The notes under the pieces: generated by a model
Seen by the model: only the letters and a program-made list of their open reading frames with translations
The model's database searches: none
What the model was told of the DNA's origin: nothing
Shown: positions 9,325 to 22,700 of the stretch, piece after piece
How positions within the stretch are numbered: the first letter of the stretch is position 1
Layout of the letters: every line of letters begins with the position of its first letter
Source: Arachis hypogaea
Taxonomy: Eukaryota; Streptophyta; Magnoliopsida; Fabales; Fabaceae
Direction of reading: 5' to 3'
Assembly (NCBI RefSeq): GCF_003086295.3
Contig: NC_092044.1
Location: 7,218,843-7,282,842 of the forward strand
DNA: 64,000 nucleotides
Program-made: the position numbers and the translations under genes

Positions 9325-12300
9325 ATGAGGCTGATTAGTTGGAACTATCGAGATTTGGAGAGACCCCTGACAGTCCACAATCTTAAAGGGATTACTAAAT
9401 CTCACTCCTCTGAGCTCGGTTTTCTTTGCGAAACAAAAAATCAAGCTCGAAGTGTGGAATTGAAACTGAGGGCAGCAGGCTTTAGCAACTATATCATTGT
9501 CAACCCGAATGAAACAACTGAGGGTTTGACGCTTGGATGGAAGGAGGATGTCGCAGTTCAGGTACTACAACATTCGTACTACTTCATTGCTGCAAAAGTA
9601 GTGGATTCAAGCATAAATATAGAGTGGGGGTGATTGGAATTTACCTAAGCACAAATGATCAAACCGACTTCATCAGTTTGAAGAACTTAGTTCGGTTATT
9701 CAACAATTTCAGGGGGTAGTAACAATAATGGGAGATTTTAATGCTATTTCATCCTAGAATGGAAAATCAGGAGGCAATTTCAAACCCCAATCGATAATTG
9801 ATGCTTTTAATTCCTTTATAGATGCTCACTCTCTTGCTGATTTGGGTATGTTGGGTAGGCCTTTTACCTGGACTAACAGGCGCAGAGGAGAGGCTCTCAT
9901 TCAGGAAAGATTAGACCGTGTGCTTGGGGGAGTTAGTTGGGTGGCTAACTATCCGCATGCTACTGTTTTAAGATTGTCTGAAACCGGTTCAGATCATGCT
10001 CTTATCCTACTTGATACTAATCCAGCCAAGGAAAAATAGAAAAAGAGATTTAAATTCCAAGAGAGATGGTGCTCTAGTCCAGAATTTCGACAAATAATCA
10101 ATGAAGCTTGGAAGGAAAGAGTTGAAGTTTCACCCATGTTTGTGTTGGCACAAAAAAATTAAAAAATGCCGCTATAAACTGGTTTAGTGGCAGCAAAATT
10201 AGCAACACAAACTCCAAAAGAAGAATTGAACAAATCCAGGTCAGATTGAAGCTCTTCGAACAAAGGGTAAATTCGGGGGACAAGAATTAATTGAATTAGA
10301 AAGGCAGCTAGAAATAGCATTTCATGATGAGAAAATGTATTGGAAAGCCAAGTCCAGGATCAAATGGTTACAAGCGGGTGATCAGGACACGCAATTTTTC
10401 CATCAAAAGTTCAGAAATAGAACCAGGAGGAACAAGATCTGGAAACTAGAAGGAGACAATGGTGAAGTTGCAACCACTAATGCAGGAATAGCCGAGGTGG
10501 CAGAGAGTTATTTCAGGGGCCAATTTACTTCTAACTGCCAAGCTAATCCTGAATCGTATTTTACAGACTTCAAGCCAAAGGTTACAGCTTCCATGAACCA
10601 TCGGCTTCGAAGACCGATCACTATAGAGGAGGTCAAGAGAGCTACATTCAGCATTCACCCTCAGAGTGCGCCTGGTGAAGACGGTATGATGGCTAAATTT
10701 TTCAGAATTTCTGGGACATTGTCAATGGAGATGTCTTTAGAGCGGTTCGAAGTTTTTTTGTAAGTGGGAGAATTCTAAAAAGCCTTAATCACACCCAAAT
10801 TTGTTTGATCCCAAAGGTTCCAGATGCCAATACTATGAATCAGGTGCGACCTATAAGTCTTTCTTCAGTTATCTATAAAATTATCTCTAAAGTCATGGTG
10901 CATAGACTTTAAGGAATGATGCCTAAACTAATAATCCTTAACCAGAGTACTTTTATTAAAGGTCGACTTATATCCGATAATATTCTCATTGCCCATGAAT
11001 ACATGCACTATCTGAAAACTAAGCGAAAGGGTGTGGCAGCAGAAATGGCCATCAAACTTGATATGAGTAAAGCCTATGATAAGGTAGAGTGGCATTTTCT
11101 ATGGTTTATGCTAAACAAGCTGAGATTTGAAGATACTTGGATTAACTGGGTTCCCGAACTTGTAACTACTGTTTCTTATTCTGTCATTGTGGAAGGCCAA
11201 CCTTTTGACTTTTTCAAGCCAAATAGAGGTATCTGCCAAGGAGACCCTCTATCATCCTATCTTTTTTTATTTTGTGTAGATGGACTCTCCTTTTTGCTAC
11301 ATAAGGCAGAACAAAAAAGTACTATTCAAGAAATTCAAGTCATTAGGCGATGTCCTAGAGTAAACCATTTATTATTTGCTGACGAGTCTATTCTATTCTG
11401 TAAAGCTTCTATAGATAGTTGTGATAATATTCTTAATTTACTAGCATCCTATCAGAGCTTCAGCGAGCAACAAGTTAATTTGGTCAAGTCGGCAATATTT
11501 TTTAGTAACAACACCCCAAACCCAATTCAAATTCAATTGGCAGAGGCATTGAACATTAACCACATCGGGGCTCACGACAAGTATCTTGGTTTACCCTCTA
11601 TTGTGTCTAAATCTAAAAAGGCAACATTCAATTTCGTTAAAGAAAAATTTCGAAACAAGGTTCAAGGGTGGAAGCGTAGCCTCCTCTCGGCAGGGGGAAG
11701 ACAAGTCCTTCTAAAGGCGGTGGGCGAAGCCATTCCAATCTATACTCTATCCTATTTCAGACTTTCAAATAGCCTAATCTCAGATATTCATAGCATTCTC
11801 ACACAGTTTTGGTGGGGACAAAAAGGAAATCAAAGACGTATGGGTTGGATAAGCTGGAATACGATGACCAGACCGAAGAGGGAAGGAGGACTGGATTTTA
11901 AAGACCTTAAAGCACAAAATCTAGCCTTATTGGGAAAGCAATTTTGGAGGATCCGAACACAACCTAATTCTCTTGTAGCCAAAATACTCAAAGAAAAGTA
12001 CTACAAATATACGGAGACACTAAAGGCAGAGATAAAAAGCTCACCTTGATGGGGCTGAAAAAGCCTTTTAGAGGGACGCTCTGTAGTTGAAAAAGGGACA
12101 ACTTGGCGAATTGGCTCGGCCTCTCAGCTGCGTATCTATGAAGACCCTTGGCTTTTTCCTCCGTATCCGTTCACTATCACGCACAGCCCGCACCATCCAA
12201 ACCTAGGACGACCTCTTTTTTGGGGTTAAAGACCTGTTCACAGAGAACCAACAGTGGAATTAGACATTGATCCATGAAAACTTTCTTGCAGATATTGCTA

Positions 12301-12930
12301 AGAAAATATTGACTCCGAAGATTGAACCTGGAGCTGATGAACTTCAGTGGATATTGAACAAGGGTGGAAAGTATGACACTGCATTAGGCTATCCAGTGGC
12401 ATACCAATTCAATCACGACCCAATTGAGTTTTGTCCCCAATTGCTGAGACAAAAGGATGTATGGGTCACCTTGTGGAAGCTAGCTATCCCCCACAAAATC
12501 AAGATTTTTCTTTAGAAGAGCATCCACCAACGTCTCCCGGTCTGCCACCTCCTTCACCATCGCTTCCCATCAATATTTGGAATCTGCCCGTGTTGTTCAG
12601 AAGAAGATGAAACAATGCTTCACTGCTTAGTGACATGCAAATATGCTAAAGAAGTTTGGAATCAAAGCCCACTAGCATACCTGCTAGCAACCCCCTTCTG
12701 GTACCTTTACCCAATGGTGGATATCATCAATGGAAGCCCTCAAATCTAGCCCCAATCGACAAACCCATTCCCATTTTCTTGCTATTATTCTCTGGTTCTT
12801 GTGGAAGGAACGAAATTCATGGATTTTTGAACACAAACGGAGATCCTCGGTGAAATCCTCTCTTCAGTTTGCAAGCACTATGATGTTGCAACCTCCAAGC
12901 TCCCTTCTTACCTATCTTGTTGGGTTATAA
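9325..12930 (+). pseudogene. LINE ORF2 (endonuclease / reverse transcriptase) relic
   Basis: The apurinic-type endonuclease starts MRLISWNYRDL and keeps FLCETKN (metal-binding Glu), MGDFNAI near 9730 and SDHALIL near 9995. The frame is lost near 9633 and there are stops at about 9753 and 10037. The RT spans about 10335-11500: KLDMSKAYDKVEW near 11055, NRGICQGDPLS near 11222, and LLFADESILF near 11380. The last should contain the FADD pair but reads Asp-Glu, so polymerase activity would be lost. KYLGLPSIVSKSKK and WWGQKGNQRRMGWISW follow. The zf-RVT end (12580-12660) retains CPCCSEEDETMLHCLVTC. It is a non-functional relic. Confidence 0.85.
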
Positions 12931-13023
12931 CCCTATTTTCTTTCATCTGATCCTATTAATGAACAGCTGTACTTTCTTTTTTATTAATGAAAGTTTATAT
13001 CTTTAAAAAAAATAATAAAAAAA

Positions 13024-14697
13024 CTTAACCTGTTATAACTTAAATAACATCATTTTTCTATACTCATTTAAAAGTTATAAATTTCAATTTTACTCCTAAC
13101 TTAAAAAACAAAATAGAAAAAAGTCATAATCATCGATATATACTAAATTCAACGGGCCAATAAAATCTTTCAACTTATACCTTCTTCCAACAAGTATAAC
13201 CTATAAGAATATGGTAACAACCCAATAGAAATGAGTACAATAAAAAGTGCTCTTTACTCTAATTAATTAAAAACAATTCGTTCATAGAATAAAATTATTT
13301 TAGTACATAAAGTACTTAGTATGGTTATTGCATTCTAAAAAAGGAAGATTTTTATGCTCATGAAAAGAAGTGTTTAGTATTAAAAATATAAAAGTAAAAC
13401 GTATACTACTTGATTTTGACATAAAACATAATTAAAGAATATGAGTAAATATCAAATTATTATAGTACATATATATTAATGTCAAAATTTTCTAAAACTT
13501 GGCAAACTTAATTATCGAACTAATATAATGTGATTCGACAATTAAATAAATAGAATTTATAATATATGAAAACTGAAAAGTCATTTGATCGTAAGATAAT
13601 CACACCCTAGTGTAAATATATTGCCCTTCTATATATAGAAAAATTCTAACATTCACTTATTTGAATAAATGTTAACAACCTTTTAACTAGAAAAAAAAAA
13701 TTCCTTTTTATCTTTATTGTATAAGTCCAAATGTGCAATGACAAGTCTAAATTAGTCATTTTAAAGAAACTACTATATAATTTTAAGAAAAATAAAGTTG
13801 TTGTTTTTACATTATTAAATTGATAAAAAAATATTTGTCTTAATTAAAAAATATTTTTTTATTATTTAGTGTGTTTAATAAATTTCTAATAATAAAAATA
13901 AATTATTAAAAAAATAAAAAATTGAGAAGTTATAATTTATATTTTTTAAAATATTTTTTTAAAAAATTTTTTTTTATCTAATAAATAAATAAATAAATAT
14001 TTTTATCTTATTTTATCCAAACACAGTTGATAAATAAATAAATTTTTTACATGAAATATCCAAATATAAAATTATTTTTATTTTTATAAAAAATTTTTTT
14101 AAAAACAGATTACTAAAAAAAATATTTTCTAAAAATAATGTCCAAATAAACTCATAATCTCCTTCATAATAGTTGCTATTAGAATAATAGTTTTCATCTT
14201 TATTAGAACTCCCTAGCGATCTATTGTAAAATAATAAAATTCATATAATAAATTGATAAAAATATATTTTATTCTATATTAAAAATAATTATAATACCGA
14301 CCTTATCAAAAAATAAATAAAAAATAATAAAAATATTTATTTATAATTAAAAGAATGATATAGTATTTTCATATAAAATGTCACCGAAAAGAGGATTGTT
14401 CTTTTCAAACTATTATTTATTATTTTTCTCTAAAATTTGATGATGGTCTTGTAATTAAATTTAAAAACAATTAAATACAATAATTTATTATTATATTTGG
14501 AAGTTATTGATGAAATTAGCATCTTATATCTATAAGAAGAGGGAAAAATTGTCTTCCTGTGAATTGAGGTAGTAGGACGGGTATATTTCAATATTTTGTT
14601 CTTTACATCTGTCTATAATTTTAACTATATGTTTCATTATCTATTTTATTGCTGATATTTTATATATTATTCTAAATCTATACTAGTAGATATCTTA
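13024..14697. repeat. Left copy of a segmental duplication (first part), no gene
   Basis: From about 13200 to 14560 the sequence aligns with about 54120-55045. Shared landmarks are TAATTAATTAAAAA then ATAGAATAAAA, ATATGAGTAAATAT, AAACTTAATTAT, TTAACA then CCTTTT, and TTTTCATCTTTATTA then AACTCCC. It has no ORF of note. The alignment is interrupted in this copy by the repeat at 13807-14152. More of the left copy appears at 15781-16060 and 37885-38460. Confidence 0.65.
13807..14152. repeat. Dispersed AT-rich repeat, copy 1
   Basis: This resembles 37495-37812 over most of its length, starting ATTAAATTGATAAAAAA in both. The homologous position in the right duplication block (near 54665) lacks it, so it behaves as an insertion. 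It has no coding potential. It may be a MITE, but I could not define TIRs. Confidence 0.5.
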
Positions 14698-15564
14698 GGT
14701 AGCGTTTGTTTTCGAAGACAGGACACAAAGACATGAACAGTACATGTTTAAAATATGTTTGGAAGCAGAGACATGGACACGGAACACATTGTCTCCGAGA
14801 CCGTTTTTCATATTTTTGTGTCCACTCTTTTACGAAGGACAATGATGGACACGGAAATTGGAAGAGTGGACACAGACCTTTTTATAAATTTTATTTTTCT
14901 TTTTGTCCATAGATATTTTTTATTATTCCACTATTATCCCTTCTTATTTTTCCTATAATTAGTCTTAAAATTTTTGAAAGATAAATATTATTAAAGGTAA
15001 AATTGATCTTTTAAAATGTTAAAAAATAATTTATAAGTTATAAAATTAATTTTATATAATTTAAAGAAAAATCAGTTTTTAGATAAAAAAATTGTTTTTT
15101 AAATAAAAATAAATTTTTATGTGAAAAACTTTTTTTTCATGTAAAAACGGATTTTTTTTAAAACTGATTTTTTATTTAAAATTAATTTGCTTATTAACCT
15201 AAACAAATTTTTTTATTAATCAGATCTATTTTTTTATTAATCTTAACTATATGTATTCTTACATATTAATAATAAATTTAAAAATAAAATAAATATATTT
15301 ATAATTTTTATTTTAATATAAATACCATTATATATTTTTTTATTAAAATTTTTGGTCTCTTCAAATATTTTTTCAAGTTTCATCTGTACTCTTTTACCTA
15401 CTCTCATTTTTTATTAAATTAGTTTGTATTTGATGTAAAAAATTTAGAATCATATGGTTATTTTAGTCATTTCATATAATATTTTAGTCTTATCCATGTG
15501 TATCCAAACATAATAATGGACATTACATTAGTGTCTTGTACATCGTATCCAAACACAATACACA
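14698..15564. mobile_element. Non-autonomous TIR element (about 0.87 kb)
   Basis: The left arm starts GGTAGCGTTTGTTTTCGAAG and runs through GACAGGACACAAAGACATG and ATATGTTTGGAAGC to GACATGGACACGG. The reverse complement of about 15475-15564 repeats the same order: GTGTTTGGATACGATG, then ACAAGACAC, then TTATGTTTGGATAC, then ACATGGATAAGAC. The core is AT-rich. Superfamily is uncertain (hAT or PIF-like). The right duplication block has no equivalent, in agreement with insertion after duplication. Confidence 0.6.
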
Positions 15565-16311
15565 AATAATTAACGTTATTACATTATAAATTCTAATTAA
15601 TTTTAAAAAATATTTGAATTCATGTGAGTATGATAGACAGGTAGAATTAGAGTTCGAGTTGTATATCATTTGTATTATATATTATTAATAATTGAAAAAA
15701 TCTGCTGTTGGGACTTTGTTTTTTTTTTGGTGGCTGGTTGTTGGGACTAGCTAAGCGATTCAGGTTGGCACAAATTGCTAATAGTTTATAAATTGAATAC
15801 TAATGAGTAATGAATAATGTTAGAATTTTTTAACTAACATCGGTTAATTTTCTTAAAATTATTTTATTTATTATAAATTCTAAATTTTAAATTATAAATC
15901 TTTCATATTTTAAATTAAAAATATTAAACTAAAATTAATTAATATTAATTAAGTAAAAGTTAATTTTCTTCTCATCATCATCGTTAAAATATATTAATCC
16001 CGGTAGAGTTGTCGGGTGACACGTTAAAAGGTGCTTTATAAGACCCAATTATTATTAGAGTTTAGTTATATATTTAAATATTTTTATTAATTAAATTTAA
16101 TTAAATTGATTGAAATTTAATAAAAATTATTTATACAAAGTATACATTTTTTTTGGTATATATATATTTTTTATTTTTTATTTTTTGATTTACTACAACA
16201 TTTTAGGTTTAGAATCATAATTTTTTTGTTAAGGCAAAAAAACATGATTATAAACCTTTTATGGTCATAATTTTTCTTTCTTTTTTCGCTTTTATTCTTC
16301 TTCAAAGAATT
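15565..16311. other. AT-rich spacer with duplication remnants
   Basis: 15781-15800 (ATAGTTTATAAATTGAATA) and 15985-16060 (TTAATCCCGGTAGAGTTGTCGGGTGAC area) match 55077-55097 and 55120-55195 of the right block. 15810-15960 is an AT-rich insert absent there. 16060-16311 precedes the retrotransposon target site. No gene is present. Confidence 0.5.
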
Positions 16312-16692
16312 TGTATTGGATGACTCTGATGCAGGTTGTGAGATGGATCGAAGATTTGCGGGTCGAAACGGCAGCCGGATCGTCTGACATGGAACAATGG
16401 AGGGTGATACATGCAAAGACACTCTGACGCTCAAGTCAAATTGGATCTAAGAAGTGTAGAGTGTGGAATGAATGACATCCTTGAGGGAGCCTGGGGCTCC
16501 CCTTTATATAGGTGTAGGTGATTTATCTTATCTTATCTTGTTTAACCAAGATAAGGGAGATACTCGAATTTGAATGTTGGTTAGAGGATCTAGTAGGTCG
16601 GTTTTGGGCCTTCTAGAAGAAGGAAGCGGTCCAACCCAGAAATCCAGGTTCGGAGGCTGTTTTGGGTGGGGGATCCGAAGGTCGGATCCGTA
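16312..16692 (-). repeat. 3' LTR of the outer retrotransposon
   Basis: This 381-bp repeat matches 35688-36070. Read on minus it begins TGTTACGGATCCGACC and ends CCAATACA. It contains a TATA box (CTATATAAAGG on minus, near 16500-16512) preceded by several GATAA units. Confidence 0.85.
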
Positions 16693-17580
16693 ACAGTTGC
16701 CTCCGCAGCGGAAAAGCGAGCGAGATCAGTCTTCATCGCTGGAGGACTTGGGTTTTGCCGTTTGTGGCTCTATTTGGTGCTAACCCGGATAGGGTTCAGT
16801 GCCCAGGAGGTCGTTCTGCAGGTTCGTCTGGAGAGGGGCCGATGAAACGAGTCCGTGTGGGAGCAGGCGTCTTTTTGGGGACGTCATTCTCAGAGTTCGT
16901 GCTGGCTTGGGCTTTTCGTATTCCTATGTCTGTTGTGCTCTCCGAAGGATTTGTCAATTACGTTTTTAGAGGGTGCATTTATTGCGAAGGAACATTTGGA
17001 CTGCTTTTTCGCTTCTGCCCCTCTACCTTTGTTGGTTTCTGATGGCACTTTTGGTTTTATGCCTTTTGCAACCGTTTTGATTTTCACTTATCTTTCTTCC
17101 CTCGTTTGCTTCATTTCTGGTGCACTCTCTGTTCTGTATTTTCTCTGCTCTTTCTGCTTCATATCTTCCCTTCTTCCCTTATTCATTTTGGTCTTTTTGC
17201 CCCACGCTCTGTGCTGTTTCCTACTTCAGTTTTTTCACTCGTGCTTGGCTTTATCAGGTTGGTGCTCTTCTCTTTTTCCTTATTCCCTGTTTGTTTCTGT
17301 TTCGCTTGTATGTGTTGGGGCTGTGTTTGCTTTTTTGTTTTCACTATTTGATATTGTGTTTCGGATAGGGGTAGTGGGTTTGTTTTGGAGGGGATGAGCA
17401 CCACTGTGTTGTAGGCGTAGGACGTGGTGGATAGTAGTATTTGGTCATAGTTTTTTCTACCGTTTTCTGCCATGTAGCTTTGGTAGGCTGATGGTGGTGC
17501 TCTCTCCTGTTTTAGACGTGTCTCGGCGGAGGACTGAGGGTGTGGGTGCTCTGGTGGTTCCGATCGGGGAACGCCGTCTC
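16693..17580 (+). other. Leader between outer 3' LTR and antisense ORF
   Basis: There is no convincing protein. The + strand is strongly pyrimidine-rich between 17040 and 17400. Its position suggests a 5' leader or promoter for the antisense ORF; this is inference. No clear polypurine tract is visible next to the LTR. Confidence 0.35.
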
Positions 17581-19273
17581 GAATGATGGAGGAGGATCTT
17601 CAGCGGCTCCACGACAAAGGGGCTGTATGAGGGGGTGGTGATGCCGAGCATCAGTACAAGCTCGCCCGCCCCGGGGTTGACGAGAGGGTTTGCTACCTAA
17701 ACCTCGACTCGCCGGCCGTCCCGAACTAGATGTGGGTTTATGAGCCGATGTATACTCGGCTTGGCGTGCGACTCCCTTTTTCGCCCTTTGTTCAGGCGTT
17801 GTTGAGCCAGTGTACCATGGCGCCATCTCTGCTTCATCCGAATAGTTGGGCGGCAATTCGCACTTTTGAGCTTGTGTGTGAGTATCTGGAGCTTCCGCCT
17901 TCAATTAACGTCTTCCTTTTTCTCTTTCTGTGCACTCTACCAACCAAAGATGTAGAGCATAAGAAGGGATATATGTCGTTTAGGGCTCAGTTTCACCGAC
18001 GCATATTCGATTTATATGAGGATTCCTTTCATGGTTTTAAGAGAGAATATTTTAAGGTGCGTCCTACTCGGGAGCATCATCCCTTCTAGTTGTCGATAGA
18101 GGGGGACCGTCGGTTCCCGACATATTGGAATTTTGGTGCTGGGCCATCATATCTAACAAGGGTTACTTATGAAGGGTTGTCCCCGGAGGATAAAGACATC
18201 ACTGGTGTCCTTTGGCACCTTTTTAGGGAACGTCCTTTGAATCCCCAGGACGTCATGGGAGACCCTGTGGCTTGTCGGACTTTCATCGGTGTGTGTTTTG
18301 TTATTCTTTTTGTTTTCCTTGTCTTCTTGATTTAGATACTTATGCTTTTATTCCTTTTTTCAGTTGAAATGGCCGATGGTTTGAGTACTCTGGCGAGGCT
18401 GAAAGCCGCCATGGATCAGAAGGTGGCGTCGGCAGCCTCTCCCTCTACCCCTTCATCCCATCCTGTCGAGGATTCTCGGGCCGTTTCTCAGGAGCTGGCC
18501 TTGGCTGGGGTTGGGGTTGGGGTCCCTGCTTCTCCGGGTTCGGTGGCTCTGGCTGGTGATGAAGAGGTAGTCATGGTTTCGGCTGCCGATGCTTCCCGAA
18601 AGCAGAAGAGGCCGGAGGAGGTTAGTTGTGAAAATTTAGAGGAGGAAGGTTCGGTGCCTTCTGTGATGAAACAGAGTTTTGACACTTCGGCCTTCATTGA
18701 TCAGCACCTCATGCCCGGCACTGGGGATTTTTCCCATGACTGCAACGTGGCCTTCCAGGCGAAGTCGGTGTATCATGCCCTCCTACATTCTACTATGATA
18801 GTTCGGAAGGTTGGTCCTGTGATGGCCCAGGAGGTTCTTCTGGACAAGAAGCTGCGTCATTCTTAGGCCAAGGTGACCAAGATCATGAAGCAGCTTGAGC
18901 GGCGAAGACGGCTAGGGAGAAGGCTGTTAAGGCCTTCGAGGATGCTGGAGCTGAGCTGCTCCATTTATTCAAGGTCGAGACTTTGCTTTTGTCCCAGCTG
19001 GGGAAACGAAGCCGGGCGTCGGATACCGAGTCTCGAGTTGCCGTGCTTCTTGCCGAGGTGGATACCTTGAAGGCTGAGGTGGCCTCTTTGAAGGCTGAAG
19101 TAGAGGGAATAAAGCAGGAGAAGGGGGAGCTGTTGGCCGATGTGAAGAATGCGATCTCTACCACCAAGAAGACAATAAAGGCTCAGACTCTGGTTCTTAT
19201 GCCAGATGTGGATGTGTCTGTGATGGGGGCGTTCAAGACCATCCGAGATGGCCATATTGTTGATATAGAATAG
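17581..19273 (+). pseudogene. Antisense ORF of the outer element (Transposase_28 / 'putative gypsy type transposon' type)
   Basis: This lies opposite to gag-pol, between integrase and the 3' LTR. Exon A is 17730-18290 (in-frame stop at 18087): SLLHPNSWAAIRTFELVCEYL, KGYMSFRAQFHRRIFD, REHHPF, then RRFPTYWNFGAGPSYLTRV and a LNPQDVMGDPVACRTFI end. An intron of about 70 bp follows (GTGTGT to TTCAG, 18291-18362). The next exon starts EMADGLSTLARLKAAMDQK and carries SAFIDQHLMPGTGDF. After a frame break the C-terminus is a heptad-rich coiled coil (VDTLKAEVASLKAEVEGI) ending at 19273. The same blocks in the same order occur in the inner element's antisense ORF. Function is unknown; it resembles the extra antisense genes reported in Tat-lineage elements such as Grande. 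Confidence 0.7.
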
Positions 19274-19769
19274 GGTTTTTATGACTTGTTTTGTAAACTT
19301 TACTTTTGCTTTGTGGTTGGCCTCTTGGCCGTGTTTGTGACTTAGATATTTGGATCTTTATGACTATTTTATGGTCTGGTCGTCCAGGCCATTCGTCATT
19401 TTAAGCCGTTATTTGACTTTATTTGGTGTTAGGATTGTTTGGACCGTTTTTCCTGAGTCGTTTCTTGACTCGAAGTTTTGTATGTAGACCGTTAGGGTCT
19501 TTCATCGGGTCGCTTAATCATGTTTTCGTGGATATCCGTATGTTTGGGCCTCGGAGGTGATCGGTCCCCGGTGGTTGTCGCGCGTTTCTTGCTGTTTCAG
19601 GAAGGGCAATAATTTTTGAAATAGAAAAAAGATAGGAAATGGAACTTTATTAAGATATTGGGCCTCATTAAAACCCTATGACGTGGGCAGAAAAGAGTAC
19701 CCAAAAATAGTACCTAAATAAATAAGGAAAAATAAGAAACATAAACAAATCACCTCCTATCTTAAGACA
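19274..19769. other. Short non-coding spacer in the outer element
   Basis: This lies between the end of the antisense ORF and the integrase C-terminus. No tandem repeat is seen here, unlike the equivalent place in the inner element. Confidence 0.4.
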
Positions 19770-22700
19770 GAGGGTGCTACTAAGTGTAGTATCACCATAT
19801 GTTGGCGGCGTTCCAGGTTCTCGGTATCTCAACTCCGTTAAGTTGTTCGAGCTTGTAGGCTCCTTTTTCGATTATCGCCTTGATTGTATAGGGGTCTTTC
19901 CAGTTATGGGTGAGTTTTCCTTTCCCGGAGGTAGGGGCGCCGACGTCGTTTCATCGTAAGACGAGGTCATCGGGTCTGAAATCCCATCGAATTATGCCGC
20001 GATTTCTTAAGGCTAGCTCTTGTAGGTGGGTTATGCACCCGACCTCATTCGTGAGGTCTCATTCCGCGTCCTCGTCATTCCCCCGACGGTTCTTCTTGTA
20101 TTAAGGTCACCGACCTCTACTAGGATGATGGCTTCGAAGCCGCAGGTTAGCCGGAATGGGGTTTCCCCAGTGAAGGTTTGGGGGTGGTTCGGTATGACCA
20201 GAGGACAGATCCGAGCTCGTCAGCCTAGAGTCTTTTGGCTTCGTCGAGCCATTTTTTGAGGCCCTTCACTATCATCTTATTGGCCCATCTGACCTGTCCG
20301 TTTGTTTCTGGGTGTTCCACGGAGCTAAAGCAGAGAGATATGCGCAGTCCCTCTAAGAATTCTTTGAATCCTTTGTCGGTGAATTGGGTTCCGTTATCTG
20401 AGATTACAGCCTCGGGGATCCCAAACTGGGTTACTATGTGTTTCTAGAAGAACTTCTGGCATTGGTTGCCATGATGGAGGCCAAGGGTTCAGCCTCAATC
20501 CATTTGGTGTAGTAGTCGATGGCGATGATGAGATATCGGAGTTGCCCTGGAGCCGTGGAAAAAGGGCCGACGAGGTCGATGCCCCATGTCCCGAAGGACC
20601 GATCTACCGTTATGGTGTTGAGTTGGTGTGGGGCAGCTTGGTGGAAGTTGGAATGCATCTGACATTTGCTACAGCTTTTTACCAATTACAGGGAGTTTCC
20701 AATGATAGAGGGTCAAAAGTACCCTGCTCGGATGACTTTTTGGGCCAGGGTTTTGCCTCCAATGTAGTGGCCGCAACATCCTTCGTGAATCTCACAAAGT
20801 ATGTAGTCCGTGTCGCCGGGCTCGACGCATTTGAGGAGGAGTTGCGAGAATTCGTGCTTGTAGAGCTGTCCCACAATTGTAGTGTAGTTGGTGGCTTCCC
20901 GTTTCAATCATTTTGTTTCCCTGGGGTCCTTAGGTAACACTCCATTTAAGAGGTATTGAAGGATAGGGCTGGTTCATGACCCTTGGTTTAAAATGGGTAG
21001 TCGAGACTGATATGGATGGTGTTCTGACGACTTCCTGGATCAACGATCGGTTCTCTTTGCCTGGTTTAGTGCTAGCTAGTTTCGAGAGTAAGTCCGCCCT
21101 TGCATTCCATTCCATGGGAACGTGTTGGATGGTTACTTGCTCGAATTCCTTTGTCAACTACTTTACCTTGGTTAGGTATTGTAGCAGGGGGTCTCGTGCT
21201 TGGTAATCCCCGTTGATTTGGGAGCTGACTACCTGGGAGTCGCTACAAATCTCTAATGCCTTTGCTCCGACTTCTTTGGCTAACGTTAGTTCGGTTAGGA
21301 GGGCCTCATATTTGGCTTGGTTGTTTGATATCGGGAACTCGTATCGAATGGACTGTTCGATGACAATTCTGTTCTTATTTTCCAGATCACTCCAGCCCCT
21401 CCCGAGTTGATGTTGGACGATCCATCCACGTGTAGTTTCCAGATTTTTGCTGCGGAACTTCCTGGGGTCATCTCGGTGATGAAGTCTGCCATGACTTGTG
21501 CTTTGATCGCGTTTTGGGGCTCAAAATCGGTCTGGAATTAGGATAGTTCGACAGACCATGACAGCATTCTTTCTGCTAGATCTGGTTTTTGCAGTACTTG
21601 TCTGACCGTCTGGTCGGTTCGGACCGTAATGGGTTGAGCCTGGAAGTATTGTCAATGGCGTTGGGAGGCTGTGAGCAGTGCGAAAGCAAGTTTTTTTAGC
21701 TGGGGGTAATGTATCTCTGTGTTTTGGAGGAGTCTGCTTATGAAATAGATGGGTAACTGTGTTCGTCTGCTTGGACGAGTGCTATAGCTAGGGTTTCTTC
21801 TGTTATGGATAAGTATAGGTAGAGAGTTTCTCTCGTTTTGGGTTTGGAGAGAATAGGGGGTTCTGCCAGTACTTTTTTGAAGTGTTGGAATGCTTTATCG
21901 CATTCCGCCTCCCATTTGAAGAGGATCCCTTTCTTCACGAGTTTGAAGAAGGGGATGGCCTTTTGGGTCGAAGCGTTGAGGAAGCGGGACAGGGCGGCCA
22001 GCCGGCCGGTCAATTTTTGAACGTCTTTGAGGTTTTCTGGGTTGTTCATATCAAGGATGCCCTTGCATTTTTTGGGGTTTGCTTTGACCCCACACTGGGT
22101 GATGATGAATCCTAGGAATCTCCCGGCTTCCATTCCGAAGGCGTACTTTGTCGGGTTGAGGCACATTCGGTGTTTCCTTAGGGTGTTCAATACTAGTTCA
22201 AGATCGCTGATGAGTTGTACGCCAGATTGGATTTTGGCGAGCATATCATCTATGTAGACTTCTAACTTAGTTCCGAATAAGTCCTGGAATATTTTGTTAA
22301 CAAGCATCTGGTAGGTGGCTCCTGTATTCTTTTATCCAAAAGGCATGATCGTGTAACTGTACGTGCCGTCGGGAGTTATGAAGGTCGGTTTGACCTCGTC
22401 GGGCTGGTGCATGGGTATTTGATTATACTAGGAGTAAGCATCCATGAAACTGTGCTTTTGGTGCCCCGATGCGGTGTCGACGAGTCCGTCGATGTTCGGA
22501 AGGGGAAATGTGTCCTTGTGGCAGGCTTTGTTCAAGTCTGTGTAATCGACGCACATTCGCCATTTTCTGTTTTCTTTCTTGACTAATACGATGTTAGCTA
22601 GCCAGGTCATGTAGGGTAACTCTCGGATAAAGTCGGCTTCAAGGAGGGCTTTAACTTGTTTCTTGATCTCGGCTGCTCGGTCTGGGGACATTTTTTTTGT

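Larger units (their letters stand above)
8050..13023 (+). mobile_element. L1-type LINE, degenerate
   Basis: This non-LTR retrotransposon of about 5 kb has ORF1 (gag-like, 8120-9049), ORF2 (endonuclease, reverse transcriptase, zinc-finger end; 9325-12930) and an A-rich tail at 13004-13023. Its 5' end is uncertain and no target-site duplication was found. Both ORFs are broken and the RT active site is mutated, so the copy is dead. Confidence 0.88.

Noticed and set aside
14706..14958. Small ORFs of 67-68 codons
   Set aside because: They lie in the inverted arm of a non-autonomous transposon; the overlapping frames are equally open and resemble nothing.
17040..17400. Long Phe/Leu-rich 'membrane protein' frames on +
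   Set aside because: The stretch is pyrimidine-rich, so every forward frame reads as hydrophobic; no conserved start or family match.
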